Shown here one piece after another: positions 1 through 7,927 of a stretch of 44,300 bases of DNA. Source of the stretch: an uncultured Bacilli bacterium (lineage in GTDB: Bacteria > Bacillota_I > Bacilli_A > RF39 > UBA660); contig CANQMM010000006.1 of NCBI GenBank assembly GCA_947624955.1, forward strand, positions 1 to 44,300, in the 5' to 3' direction. Position numbers and translations under genes: made by a program. Position 1 is the stretch's first letter. Each line of letters begins with the position of its first letter. Under the pieces are notes generated by a model, which saw only the letters and a program-made list of their open reading frames with translations, was not told the origin of the DNA and made no database searches.

Positions 1-267
1 GATAATATGAATGAAGATGAGTTAGTAGCTAATCTATTTAGAATAAATCAAACAAAACAAAGATTAATACGAGATAACGTAAAAGGGGAGGATAATGCCA
101 AGGCGGTTCACTACGAAGTCGGTAGAAAGGTTCGAAAGGCGATTCAAGATATTGGCGGGATGATGCCTGAAGAGATGCCAACACCTGAAAAAAGTTTAAA
201 AGAACTTGAAAAAGAAAAGAAACGATTAGAAAATAAAGAACAAGAAAAACTTGAAGAAGTCAAATAA
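1..267 (+). CDS. dinD: DinD-like DNA-damage-inducible protein, C-terminal part (5' end outside window)
   Basis: The reading frame is open from base 1, so this is the end of a longer gene and the ATG at 7 is probably internal. The 88 visible codons match the C-terminal part of DNA-damage-inducible protein D as I remember it: an N.FR.NQT segment, then HYEVGRKVRKAI, then a GG.MPE.MPTPEKS.KELEKE stretch. The tail is a highly charged Lys/Glu helix. In E. coli DinD is an SOS-induced protein that inhibits RecA filament activity; whether that role holds here is inference. The next gene carries the Bro-N type domain usually found in the N-terminal half of DinD-like proteins, so the two may be related. 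No clear terminator follows. Confidence 0.75.
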   Translation, partial: DNMNEDELVANLFRINQTKQRLIRDNVKGEDNAKAVHYEVGRKVRKAIQDIGGMMPEEMPTPEKSLKELEKEKKRLENKEQEKLEEVK

Positions 268-372
268 TTTATGGAAGTAACTAACTATAAAAATGAATGA
301 AAACAAAACAAATATCAACTAGTTGGTTACGGTTTAGTTAACCTTTAATAAAAAAGAAAGTAGGTGGTAATT

Positions 373-1221
373 TTGAATAATAAATTAGAAACAATTTCAA
401 ATCTTTTTGAAGATAAAGAAATAAGAAGTATTTGGGATAGTGAGAAAGAAGAATATTACTTTAGTGTTGTTGATGTTATTGGCGCATTGACAGACAGCAA
501 TATTCCAAAAAGGTATTGGACAGATTTAAAAAGAAAATTAGAAAAAGAAGGAAGTGAACTGTACGAAAATATCGTACAGTTGAAAATTAAAGCTCAGGAT
601 GGGAAAATGAGGGAAACAGATACCTTAGATACAAAAGGGATTTTAAGATTAATTGAATCTGTTCCAAGCCCTAAAGCAGAACCATTTAAACTTTGGTTGG
701 CCAAATTAGGAAGTGAAAGAATTGATGAAGTGTTTGATCCGGAAATTGCAGTTAGTAGAGCAGTAGAATATTATCGTAAAAAAGGTTATAATGATGAATG
801 GATAAAAGCTAGATTAAGTGGAATAGTTGATAGATTTAAACTTACCGATATATGGAAAGAAGGCGGAATTACTAAGCCAATGGAATTTGCACTTCTAACA
901 AACGAAATATATAAAGGTTGGTCGGGTATGAAAGCTAGTGAATATAAGGAACTAAAAGGTCTTAGAAAAGAATCTTTAAGAGATAATATGACTGATATTG
1001 AAGTTGCTCTAACAAATATCGGGGAAATAGCAACAAGGGATATTGCTAGAGAAGAACATCCAAAAGGATTAAAAGAAAATTTAAATGTAGCCAAGCGTGG
1101 TGGAGGAGTTGCCAAAGGAGCAAAAGACTTATATGAAAAAGAAACTAAAAAATCAGCTATATCAAAAAGCAATAGCTTAAATTATAAATACATAGATAAA
1201 AAATTAATAGAAGATAAATAG
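373..1221 (+). CDS. Bro-N domain protein (phage antirepressor / DinD-like)
   Basis: The protein is about 282 residues. The N-terminal ~110 residues look like a BRO-family N-terminal domain: FEDKEIRSIWD, then YYFSVVDVIGALT, a YW.DLKRKL segment and a TKGILRLIESVPSPKAEPFKLWLA segment. Such domains occur in phage antirepressors and DinD-like proteins and bind DNA in some members. The rest is a helical, basic C-terminal region of unknown role. The track starts at a GTG (364) that lies inside the ribosome binding site AGGTGG. The TTG at 373, five bases after it, is the better start. It follows the dinD-like tail by about 105 bases and is probably transcribed separately. Function as a transcriptional regulator is inference from the domain. 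Confidence 0.8.
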   Translation: MNNKLETISNLFEDKEIRSIWDSEKEEYYFSVVDVIGALTDSNIPKRYWTDLKRKLEKEGSELYENIVQLKIKAQDGKMRETDTLDTKGILRLIESVPSPKAEPFKLWLAKLGSERIDEVFDPEIAVSRAVEYYRKKGYNDEWIKARLSGIVDRFKLTDIWKEGGITKPMEFALLTNEIYKGWSGMKASEYKELKGLRKESLRDNMTDIEVALTNIGEIATRDIAREEHPKGLKENLNVAKRGGGVAKGAKDLYEKETKKSAISKSNSLNYKYIDKKLIEDK

Positions 1222-1316
1222 TTTCAATTTCGGCGAATTCGACGAGTTTAGAAAAGGGTTCAAAAATGAACGCTTAAGATTTGAACTTTTTAGTTTTAAA
1301 AGAAGGATGTGAAAAT

Positions 1317-2174
1317 ATGAATGAAGATAAAACAAACATCAATTGGTATCCGGGTCATATGGCTAAGACGAAAAAGCAAATAAAAGAGAAAATGGGATTA
1401 ATCGATGTAGTTTATGAGTTAATCGATAGTCGAATTCCTTACTCTTCCAAAATACGGGATATTGATGAGTTAGTAAAGAATAAACCGAGAATTTTAATTA
1501 TGACAAAGTATGATTTGTGTGACAAAGTAGAGACAGCTAAATGGGTTAAGTATTACGAAGAAAATGCTTATAAGGTACTACCAATGAATTTAAACGATAG
1601 TAATGCGATTAATGAACTAATTAAAGTTACACAAGATATGATGGAAGAAGAGCAAAGTAAGAGAATTAATAAAGGTTTAATGGCCAAAGAGATTAAAGTT
1701 TTAGTAATGGGTATTCCGAATGTAGGGAAGTCAACGTTAATTAATAAGTTAGCGAAAAGAAATGCTACTCTAACCGGTAACACGCCGGGCGTTACTAAAA
1801 ATTTAAATTTTATCAAGACAAATAGTAATCTTTTATTACTCGATTCTCCGGGAATTTTATGGCCAAAACTTGATAATGCCGAGGTGGCTTTAAATTTAGC
1901 GAGTATGAGTGCTATTAAGAGTGAAATATTACCAATAGATGAGGTGGCTATTCATATTTTAAATAAGTTAGATAAATATTATCCAGAAGTATTAAAGCAA
2001 AGATATAATCTAGATAAACTTGAGGAAGATTTAGAAATAGTGTATGATAAGATTGGTAAGAAAATTGGAGCACTAGTCAAAGGTGGCGAGGTGCTCTATG
2101 AAAGAGTAAGCTTAGCAATAGTAAATGATGTTAAGAATGAATATATTACCGGAATAACTTTTGATAGGAGATAA
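1317..2174 (+). CDS. rbgA: Ribosome biogenesis GTPase RbgA (YlqF)
   Basis: RbgA is a circularly permuted GTPase that helps late maturation of the 50S subunit. The N-terminal signature NWYPGHMAKT is present at residues 9-18. The permuted motif order is visible: G4 TKYD at 63-66, G1 GIPNVGKST at 132-140, then the G2 region NTPGVT and G3 DSPG at 176-179. The length of 285 residues fits the family. The track start at 1281 is a TTG with no ribosome binding site; ATG 1317, with AAGGATG about eight bases upstream, is preferred. As in Bacillus, rnhB lies close downstream, but here one unknown gene separates them. Confidence 0.96.
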   Translation: MNEDKTNINWYPGHMAKTKKQIKEKMGLIDVVYELIDSRIPYSSKIRDIDELVKNKPRILIMTKYDLCDKVETAKWVKYYEENAYKVLPMNLNDSNAINELIKVTQDMMEEEQSKRINKGLMAKEIKVLVMGIPNVGKSTLINKLAKRNATLTGNTPGVTKNLNFIKTNSNLLLLDSPGILWPKLDNAEVALNLASMSAIKSEILPIDEVAIHILNKLDKYYPEVLKQRYNLDKLEEDLEIVYDKIGKKIGALVKGGEVLYERVSLAIVNDVKNEYITGITFDRR

Positions 2175-2180
2175 TTAAAT

Positions 2181-2855
2181 ATGGATAAAGAAGTAGCAAA
2201 GTATTTAATTGATAGGTTAAAGTTAAATGACCATTTGACAACGGAAGAAATGACCGTCTTTTTAGCAAGATTTCAAAGGTATTTTCGGGGTAATGCTAGT
2301 AAAAATAGTGCTACTGGAGTAGGCGGAAGAACTCTTGGTACTTTAAAATATAATATGGATGAATTATTGAAATTTTTAACTGCTCTTGGGTGTACGGAAA
2401 AAGATTTTATCGAAGTAATCGATAAAGCTCCGGATTTATTAAATATAGATATTAAGAGATTATATATTAAGTATTTGATATTGGGATTGTTACCAATATG
2501 TGAGGAAGACCCTGAATATCGTTTAAGACATATAGTTAATAAGCCCCAAGATATTAGAACTAGCGAAAATGTGATGTATGCGAGAATTAAGTTTGCTTTA
2601 AATTCCGGATATCCATCGGTTAAATTAAATTGGAATATGGTTGTCCATGCAACAAGAATGGAATATGGAGATATCTTTGTGAAAAGAAAATATGGGAAGT
2701 CTTATAAAGTCTTTGATAATGCTGATGATTATAAGGAACTAGAAATAGTTAATAGATATCCTTTAACCGATGATGTTATTCGGGAATTAAAACAATTAAA
2801 ATGTAATGAAGAGGTAGTTGCAAGATATGAAGAAGAGCCAAAGTTCGGTATGTGA
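2181..2855 (+). CDS. Uncharacterised helical protein between rbgA and rnhB
   Basis: I do not recognise this 224-residue protein. It starts seven bases after rbgA and runs 38 bases into rnhB, so it is part of the same operon and likely translationally coupled. It is predicted helical and soluble, with no signal peptide or membrane segment. Residues 1-60 include a basic, Gly-rich stretch (RYFRGNASKN, GVGGRTLGTLK). The middle has segments such as VIDKAPDLLNIDIKRLYIKYL that loosely recall the helix-turn-helix repeats of mTERF-like nucleic-acid-binding proteins. That resemblance is by eye only. Its neighbours suggest a role near RNA or ribosomes, but this is inference. Confidence 0.85.
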   Translation: MDKEVAKYLIDRLKLNDHLTTEEMTVFLARFQRYFRGNASKNSATGVGGRTLGTLKYNMDELLKFLTALGCTEKDFIEVIDKAPDLLNIDIKRLYIKYLILGLLPICEEDPEYRLRHIVNKPQDIRTSENVMYARIKFALNSGYPSVKLNWNMVVHATRMEYGDIFVKRKYGKSYKVFDNADDYKELEIVNRYPLTDDVIRELKQLKCNEEVVARYEEEPKFGM

Positions 2856-3474
2856 TTTATTAAAATACGAAAAAGAATTATATGAACAAGATATTAAATT
2901 AATTGCCGGAGTAGATGAAGTAGGTAGAGGACCGTTAGTAGGGCCGGTGGTGGCAGCGGCGGTTATCTTACCGGAAGGTTATGAATTGGAAGGTTTAACG
3001 GATAGTAAACAATTAAGTGAGAAAAAAAGAAATTTATATTATGATATTTTACAGAAAGAAGCCATTGCTATTGGGGTAGGTGAAGCTTCTAGTCAAGAAA
3101 TCGACGAAATTAATATCTATGCCGCTAGTCGGTTAGCTATGGAAAGAGCTTTAGCAAATTTACCGGTCCAGCCTAAACATATTTTAGTTGATGCGATGCC
3201 TTTACATCTAGATATTCCTTCAACGAGTATCATTCACGGGGATGCTTTATCTTTATCGATTGCGGCGGCGAGTGTGATAGCCAAAGTAACTAGAGATAGA
3301 ATGATGGAAGAATTAGATTTAGAACATCCGGAATACGGTTTTAAAAAACATAAAGGTTATCCTACTAAATATCATTTAGAAATGTTAAAAAAATATGGAC
3401 CGTTAGCAAATTATAGATTTACATATGGGCCAGTTCGTGGTTTAATTAATAATTGTGAAGAAGGAAAAGAATAG
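2818..3474 (+). CDS. rnhB: Ribonuclease HII
   Basis: RNase HII removes ribonucleotides and RNA from RNA-DNA hybrids. The family signature GVDEVGRGPLVGPVVAAAV begins at residue 31, with Asp33 and Glu34 as the first two metal ligands. LVDAMPL supplies the next acidic residue, and the SIAAASVIAKVTRDR and KGYPT segments are typical. At 218 residues it is somewhat short but complete. The start is uncertain: TTG 2818 has GAGG only three bases upstream, while ATG 2827 has it twelve bases upstream. Both lie inside the end of the preceding gene, which indicates coupling. Confidence 0.95.
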   Translation: MQDMKKSQSSVCDLLKYEKELYEQDIKLIAGVDEVGRGPLVGPVVAAAVILPEGYELEGLTDSKQLSEKKRNLYYDILQKEAIAIGVGEASSQEIDEINIYAASRLAMERALANLPVQPKHILVDAMPLHLDIPSTSIIHGDALSLSIAAASVIAKVTRDRMMEELDLEHPEYGFKKHKGYPTKYHLEMLKKYGPLANYRFTYGPVRGLINNCEEGKE

Positions 3475-3487
3475 GAAGTTAAATAGT

Positions 3488-5626
3488 ATGAAGAACTTGT
3501 TTTTAAATCGTGCTTTTAAAAATTATTGTTTAATGTTTTTAACAATGTTCGCAACCGAATTAATATTTCGAAAAGTATTAGATATTCCAATTAGGGAATG
3601 GTCAACTTTACGAGTATTTATCGGGATAAATATTATTAGTATTTTCTTAGGAATACTGTATTCTTTTACAGGGCGAGTCCTTGGGAATATTCTTTCGTTT
3701 ATAACAAGTTTAATTGCTAGTATTTATGCTATAGCGCAAGCGGGTTTTATCAATTATTTAGGCGTCTATATTTCGCTTGGTACCGCTAGTCAAGCGGGAG
3801 CAGTAAAAGATTATATTGGCGATTATATTCAAAGTTTTAAGGGAAGTTTTTACCTTATCTTAATTCCGATTGGTTTATTGCTGATTTATTATTTATTAAT
3901 TGAAAGAAATGTTAAGATAAAAATAGATAATCAAAAGTTTAATGTCTTAGAAGTTCTTGGCGGACAAGAGACTAAAGATTTAGAAAATCAAAGAATTAAG
4001 AAGCAAGAAAGAAAGAAATTAAATATTATTAGAATAGCTTTAACAGTTATTTTAGTTGGTCTTGGCGGATTTTATTACTATTCTTTGCGTGCTGAATTTA
4101 TGCAAAATAAATTGCAATTAATTAGTACGAAGGATTTATTTAATAATCCGGAAATTCCGAATATTGCTGTCAATCAATTTGGGATCAGTGTATTTGGGTT
4201 ACTAGATATTAAAACGAAATATATGCCTAGCTCTTCTTTAGAAGAAGAGTTTACTGATGGATTTAATAAACCCGTGCAAGAAATAACTGACTATACTAGA
4301 TTTATCAACGATACTGCTTGGGAGCAGATAATTAGCGAAGAAAAAAATAGCAATTATAAGAAATTAAGTAATTATTTTATAAGTAAACCAATCACTCCGA
4401 AGAATGATTATACGGGAATGTTTAAAGGTAAAAACTTAATTGTCATTATGATGGAATCGACGAATAACATTGCAATTAATAAAGAATATTTCCCTAATCT
4501 CTATAAATTATATAGTGAGGGATGGAGTTGGGATAATGCTTATTCGCCAAAGAATTCTTGTTCGACTGGAAATAATGAGATGAGTGGGATGGCGAGTCTT
4601 TATACCATTAACTTATCTTGTACGGCCAATAATTATCGGGATAATACCTATTTTGAAGCGATATTCAATTTATTTAATCGTGCCGGTTATACGACGAGTA
4701 GTTATCATAATAATGCCGATCAATACTATTATCGGAAACAAATTCATCCCAATATGGGAAGTATGAACTATTATAATGCAAATAATTTAGGAATTCCGGT
4801 ACCAAGTGTATATCAAGAGTGGGCAAGTGATGTTACTTTAATGGAAAAGTTCTTAGAAAAAACGGCAAGCGAAGAACATTATATGGCTTGGATTACAACA
4901 GTGACGGCGCATCAACCTTATACTGTTAGCAGTGAATATGGGGATTTGTATGTCGATGATTTTGCCGATACGGATTATGATATTAGTTTAAAAAGATATT
5001 TATCGAAATTAAAAGTATTTGATGAAGCTATCGGGACTTTATTAGATGGTCTAGAAAAACAAGGAAAGTTAGATGATACGGTAATTGTTTTATATGGTGA
5101 TCATTATCCCTATGGACTTAGTAAATCGACGATTAAACAGATTGTCGATTATGATATAAGTTGGGGTTATGAAATCGATAGAGCACCATTTATCATTTAT
5201 AATTCCGAAATAAAACCAACTAAATTTAAAGAGTATACTTCCTATATGAATATTTTACCGACGGTAGCCAATCTATTCGACTTAACTTACGATCCGAGAT
5301 TATATTCGGGAATAGATATTTTAAGTGATGAATATCCAAATCGGGTAGTCTTTGGGGATGGTTCATGGCGCGATGAAAGGGCATTTTACAATGCGGCAAC
5401 CGGGAAGATTAAATATTTAGGTGAACAAAAATATACGGATGAGGAAATAATTAGCATAAATAAAGATATACTTAATAATATAAGAATGGCTAATTTAGCA
5501 ATTACTACTAACTATTTTGCCTATTTAGGGGAAAAATTACAGGAGTATAATTCGCCATTATTGTTAAATAAGCAAATTTTTACTGATAAGCAAGAAGAAA
5601 CAAGTGAGGAAAATACAACTTCCTAA
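3488..5626 (+). CDS. ltaS: LTA synthase-family sulfatase-fold membrane enzyme
   Basis: This is a polyglycerolphosphate/lipoteichoic acid synthase-like protein of 712 residues. The N-terminal ~150 residues hold about five membrane segments, and another hydrophobic helix lies near residues 185-205. The extracellular alkaline-phosphatase/sulfatase domain follows. NLIVIMMEST near residue 315 carries the first metal-binding Glu. SCSTGNNEMSG near 359 places the nucleophilic Thr. YGDHYPYG near 536 carries the metal-binding Asp-His. The preferred start is ATG 3488 with AGGAAG nine bases upstream; the track's GTG 3455 overlaps rnhB. Which glycerophosphate polymer it makes (LTA or another alditol phosphate) cannot be read from sequence. 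Its presence supports a Gram-positive envelope. Confidence 0.9.
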   Translation: MKNLFLNRAFKNYCLMFLTMFATELIFRKVLDIPIREWSTLRVFIGINIISIFLGILYSFTGRVLGNILSFITSLIASIYAIAQAGFINYLGVYISLGTASQAGAVKDYIGDYIQSFKGSFYLILIPIGLLLIYYLLIERNVKIKIDNQKFNVLEVLGGQETKDLENQRIKKQERKKLNIIRIALTVILVGLGGFYYYSLRAEFMQNKLQLISTKDLFNNPEIPNIAVNQFGISVFGLLDIKTKYMPSSSLEEEFTDGFNKPVQEITDYTRFINDTAWEQIISEEKNSNYKKLSNYFISKPITPKNDYTGMFKGKNLIVIMMESTNNIAINKEYFPNLYKLYSEGWSWDNAYSPKNSCSTGNNEMSGMASLYTINLSCTANNYRDNTYFEAIFNLFNRAGYTTSSYHNNADQYYYRKQIHPNMGSMNYYNANNLGIPVPSVYQEWASDVTLMEKFLEKTASEEHYMAWITTVTAHQPYTVSSEYGDLYVDDFADTDYDISLKRYLSKLKVFDEAIGTLLDGLEKQGKLDDTVIVLYGDHYPYGLSKSTIKQIVDYDISWGYEIDRAPFIIYNSEIKPTKFKEYTSYMNILPTVANLFDLTYDPRLYSGIDILSDEYPNRVVFGDGSWRDERAFYNAATGKIKYLGEQKYTDEEIISINKDILNNIRMANLAITTNYFAYLGEKLQEYNSPLLLNKQIFTDKQEETSEENTTS

Positions 5627-5641
5627 TAGAAAGGAAAGAAA

Positions 5642-7669
5642 ATGAAGAAATTAGTTATAGTAGAAAGCCCAAGTAAGAGTAAAACCATTGAAAAATACTT
5701 GGGTAATGATTATAAAGTAGTAAGTAGTAAAGGGCATATCAGAGACTTAGCAACAACGGGAAAATATGGCTTGGGAGTAGATATCGAAAACAATTTTACG
5801 CCAACATATGTACCGATAAGTGGTAAAAAGAAATTAATTACGGATTTAAAAAAGATGAGTAAAGACTATGACAAAGTTGTTTTGGCAACCGATCCGGATA
5901 GAGAAGGGGAAGCTATCTCTTGGCATTTATATGATGCTTTAGGTTTAAAAGATAAGGATTATGAAAGAGTTACCTTTCATGAAATTACGAAAGATGTAAT
6001 TAAAGAAGCTTTTGAAAATCCGGGGAAAATCGATAATAATTTAGTTAAGAGTCAAGAAACAAGAAGAATTTTAGACCGGATTATCGGTTTTCGATTAAGT
6101 AAATTAATGCAAAGTAAAACAGGTGGTAAAAGCGCCGGACGCGTTCAGAGTGTCGCTTTAAAATTAATCGTCGATCGGGAAAGAGAAATCGAAGCTTTTA
6201 TTCCGGAAGAATATCATACGATTACCGCTAGTTTTGAAGGATTTACGGCAGACTTAATTAAATATCAAGATAAAGATATTAAAATTAAAAACTTTGACGA
6301 AGCCCAAGCAATTCTCGATAAATTAACTAAAGAATTTACCGTAACGAATATCGATAAGAAAGAGAAAAATAGAAAGAGTAAATTACCGTTTAAGACGTCT
6401 ACCTTACAACAAGTGGCGGTTAATAAATTAGGTTTTTCTTCTTCGAAAACGATGCGGATAGCGCAAAAACTTTACGAAGGGGTCGATGTTGGGAAAGAAA
6501 CTGTCGGTTTAATCACGTATATGCGTACGGATTCAACGAGACTTTCTCCGGCTTTCATAGCAGAAACATTTAAATATATTAAAGATAATTACGGGGAAGG
6601 GTATGTTGGCAGTGTTAAAAAAGAGAAAAAAACCGAACACGAGCAGGATGCCCACGAAGGGATTAGACCAACAAGTATTTATCGAACTCCAGAAAGTGTG
6701 AAAAAAAGTTTAACAAGTGAGGAATATAAATTATATAGTTTGATTTATTACCGGACTTTAGCTTCTTTAATGAAAGATGCGAAGGTTATGGCGACGAGTG
6801 TTGATTTAATAAATAACGATTATTTATTTAGAGCCAATGGCAGTGTCTTAATATTCGACGGTTATTTAAAAGTATATGAACACTATGAAGATAACGAAGA
6901 TGTGGTTTTACCGGATTTAGATAGTAAGTTAAATCAAGTAATCATAGCTAGTGACATTACTAGTGAACAACACTTTACGAAACCGGCACCACGATATACT
7001 GAAAGCTCTTTAATTAAAGAATTAGAAAAATTAGGAATCGGGCGACCTAGTACTTATGCGACGATTATTGAGACATTAAAATCACGGGATTATGTAGCAG
7101 TCGAAGATAAGAAATTTGTTCCGACAGCGATGGGAATTGAGACAACAGATAAATTACAAGAATTCTTTAGTGGGATTGTCAATGTCAAATATACCGCTAA
7201 TATGGAAAATGACTTAGATGAAATTGCTTTGAATCAAAAGGATAACATTAAAGTCTTAGAAGAATTCTATAAGGATTTTGCTCCTTTAGTCGATACAGCT
7301 TTTAAGAATATGGAGAAAAAAGAAGCTGAGCTAACGGGAGAAAAGTGTCCGGAATGTGGTAATGACTTGGTAATCCGGAGCGGGAGATATGGCAAATTTA
7401 TTGCTTGTTCGAATTATCCAAATTGCAAATATATTAAAAAAGAAGAAGCCCAAGTTATTGAGGTTGCCCCTTGCCATAAATGTGGTAGTGTCATAGTCGA
7501 AAGAAAAACAAGAAAAGGCAAAGTATTTTATGGATGTAAAAATTATCCGAAATGTGATGCTGCTTTTTGGTATTTACCAATAGATAAAGATTGTCCAAAA
7601 TGTGGGCATCAAATGATGTTAAAAAATAAAAAAGAGATTTGCCCAGAATGTGATAAGAAAGAGCAGTAA
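5642..7669 (+). CDS. topA: DNA topoisomerase I
   Basis: This is a type IA topoisomerase that relaxes negative supercoils. The Toprim domain is at the N-terminus (LVIVESPSKSKTIEKYLG and the acidic ATDPDREGEAISWH motif). The active-site Tyr is near residue 293 in LITYMRTDSTRLS. The C-terminus carries zinc-ribbon modules: CPECG..C..YPNC, CHKCG..C.NYPKC and a final CPKCG..CPEC pair. At 675 residues it matches Firmicutes TopA. The ribosome binding site AAAGGAAAG precedes the ATG. It lies 15 bases after the LTA-synthase-like gene. A hairpin with a T-tract spans its stop codon. Confidence 0.97.
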   Translation: MKKLVIVESPSKSKTIEKYLGNDYKVVSSKGHIRDLATTGKYGLGVDIENNFTPTYVPISGKKKLITDLKKMSKDYDKVVLATDPDREGEAISWHLYDALGLKDKDYERVTFHEITKDVIKEAFENPGKIDNNLVKSQETRRILDRIIGFRLSKLMQSKTGGKSAGRVQSVALKLIVDREREIEAFIPEEYHTITASFEGFTADLIKYQDKDIKIKNFDEAQAILDKLTKEFTVTNIDKKEKNRKSKLPFKTSTLQQVAVNKLGFSSSKTMRIAQKLYEGVDVGKETVGLITYMRTDSTRLSPAFIAETFKYIKDNYGEGYVGSVKKEKKTEHEQDAHEGIRPTSIYRTPESVKKSLTSEEYKLYSLIYYRTLASLMKDAKVMATSVDLINNDYLFRANGSVLIFDGYLKVYEHYEDNEDVVLPDLDSKLNQVIIASDITSEQHFTKPAPRYTESSLIKELEKLGIGRPSTYATIIETLKSRDYVAVEDKKFVPTAMGIETTDKLQEFFSGIVNVKYTANMENDLDEIALNQKDNIKVLEEFYKDFAPLVDTAFKNMEKKEAELTGEKCPECGNDLVIRSGRYGKFIACSNYPNCKYIKKEEAQVIEVAPCHKCGSVIVERKTRKGKVFYGCKNYPKCDAAFWYLPIDKDCPKCGHQMMLKNKKEICPECDKKEQ

Positions 7670-7684
7670 TGTTCTTTTTCTTTT
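7657..7684 (+). terminator. Possible intrinsic terminator of topA
   Basis: AAAGAGCA pairs with TGTTCTTT (one G-U pair) around a four-base loop that contains the topA stop codon. A run of mostly T follows. It is weak in GC but correctly placed before the next ribosome binding site. Confidence 0.45.
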
Positions 7685-7712
7685 GGGGTAAGATAATTAA
7701 GAGGTGGTTGTT

Positions 7713-7880
7713 TTGACAAATATTTTAGAAGATATTAAATTCGTAGAAGCTTTTTTAGAAAAGTATTTAGGACTTAAAAAGAATAGTTTAAAGGGTAAAG
7801 TTAAAATTAAACAGAAAAAAGATAATGAAGTAATTTTTAGCGTAGATGAACAAGAAATTACTATAAAAATAAAAAAATAA
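7713..7880 (+). CDS. Small hypothetical protein, 55 residues (TTG start; not in ORF track)
   Basis: This short ORF begins with TTG 7713, five bases after a strong GAGGTGG site, and ends TAA at 7878-7880. The product begins MTNILEDIKFVEAFLEKYLG, is rich in Lys and Glu, and ends in an alternating basic/hydrophobic IKIKK tail. No membrane segment, signal or known motif is visible. It sits between the topA terminator candidate and the lepA promoter. The strong ribosome binding site and clean spacing support translation. Its function is unknown. Confidence 0.6.
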   Translation: MTNILEDIKFVEAFLEKYLGLKKNSLKGKVKIKQKKDNEVIFSVDEQEITIKIKK

Positions 7881-7908
7881 TTAGGATTAAATAAACCTGT
7901 GATATAAT
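7881..7908 (+). promoter_or_regulatory. Extended -10 promoter of lepA
   Basis: TATAAT at 7903-7908 is directly preceded by TGA, giving the extended -10 form TGATATAAT. The -35 region is weak (TTAGGA at a 16-base spacing). It lies 20 bases before the lepA ATG. Confidence 0.7.
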
Positions 7909-7927
7909 ATCATTATCGGGTGAGATT

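Noticed and set aside
319-343. Terminator from GGTTA...TAACC after the dinD-like gene
   Set aside because: The stem is only five pairs and no T-run follows.
786-1172. Minus-strand ORF of 128 codons opposite the Bro-N gene
   Set aside because: It is the antisense shadow of a clearly recognisable coding sequence; the product is low-complexity Ser/Leu/Phe with no ribosome binding site.
1257-1290. Terminator from GTTCAAA...TTTGAAC before rbgA
   Set aside because: The stem is weak with a long loop, although a few T follow; not convincing enough to list.
4584-4766. 60-codon ORF inside the LTA-synthase-like gene
   Set aside because: It is an out-of-frame shadow within the catalytic domain.
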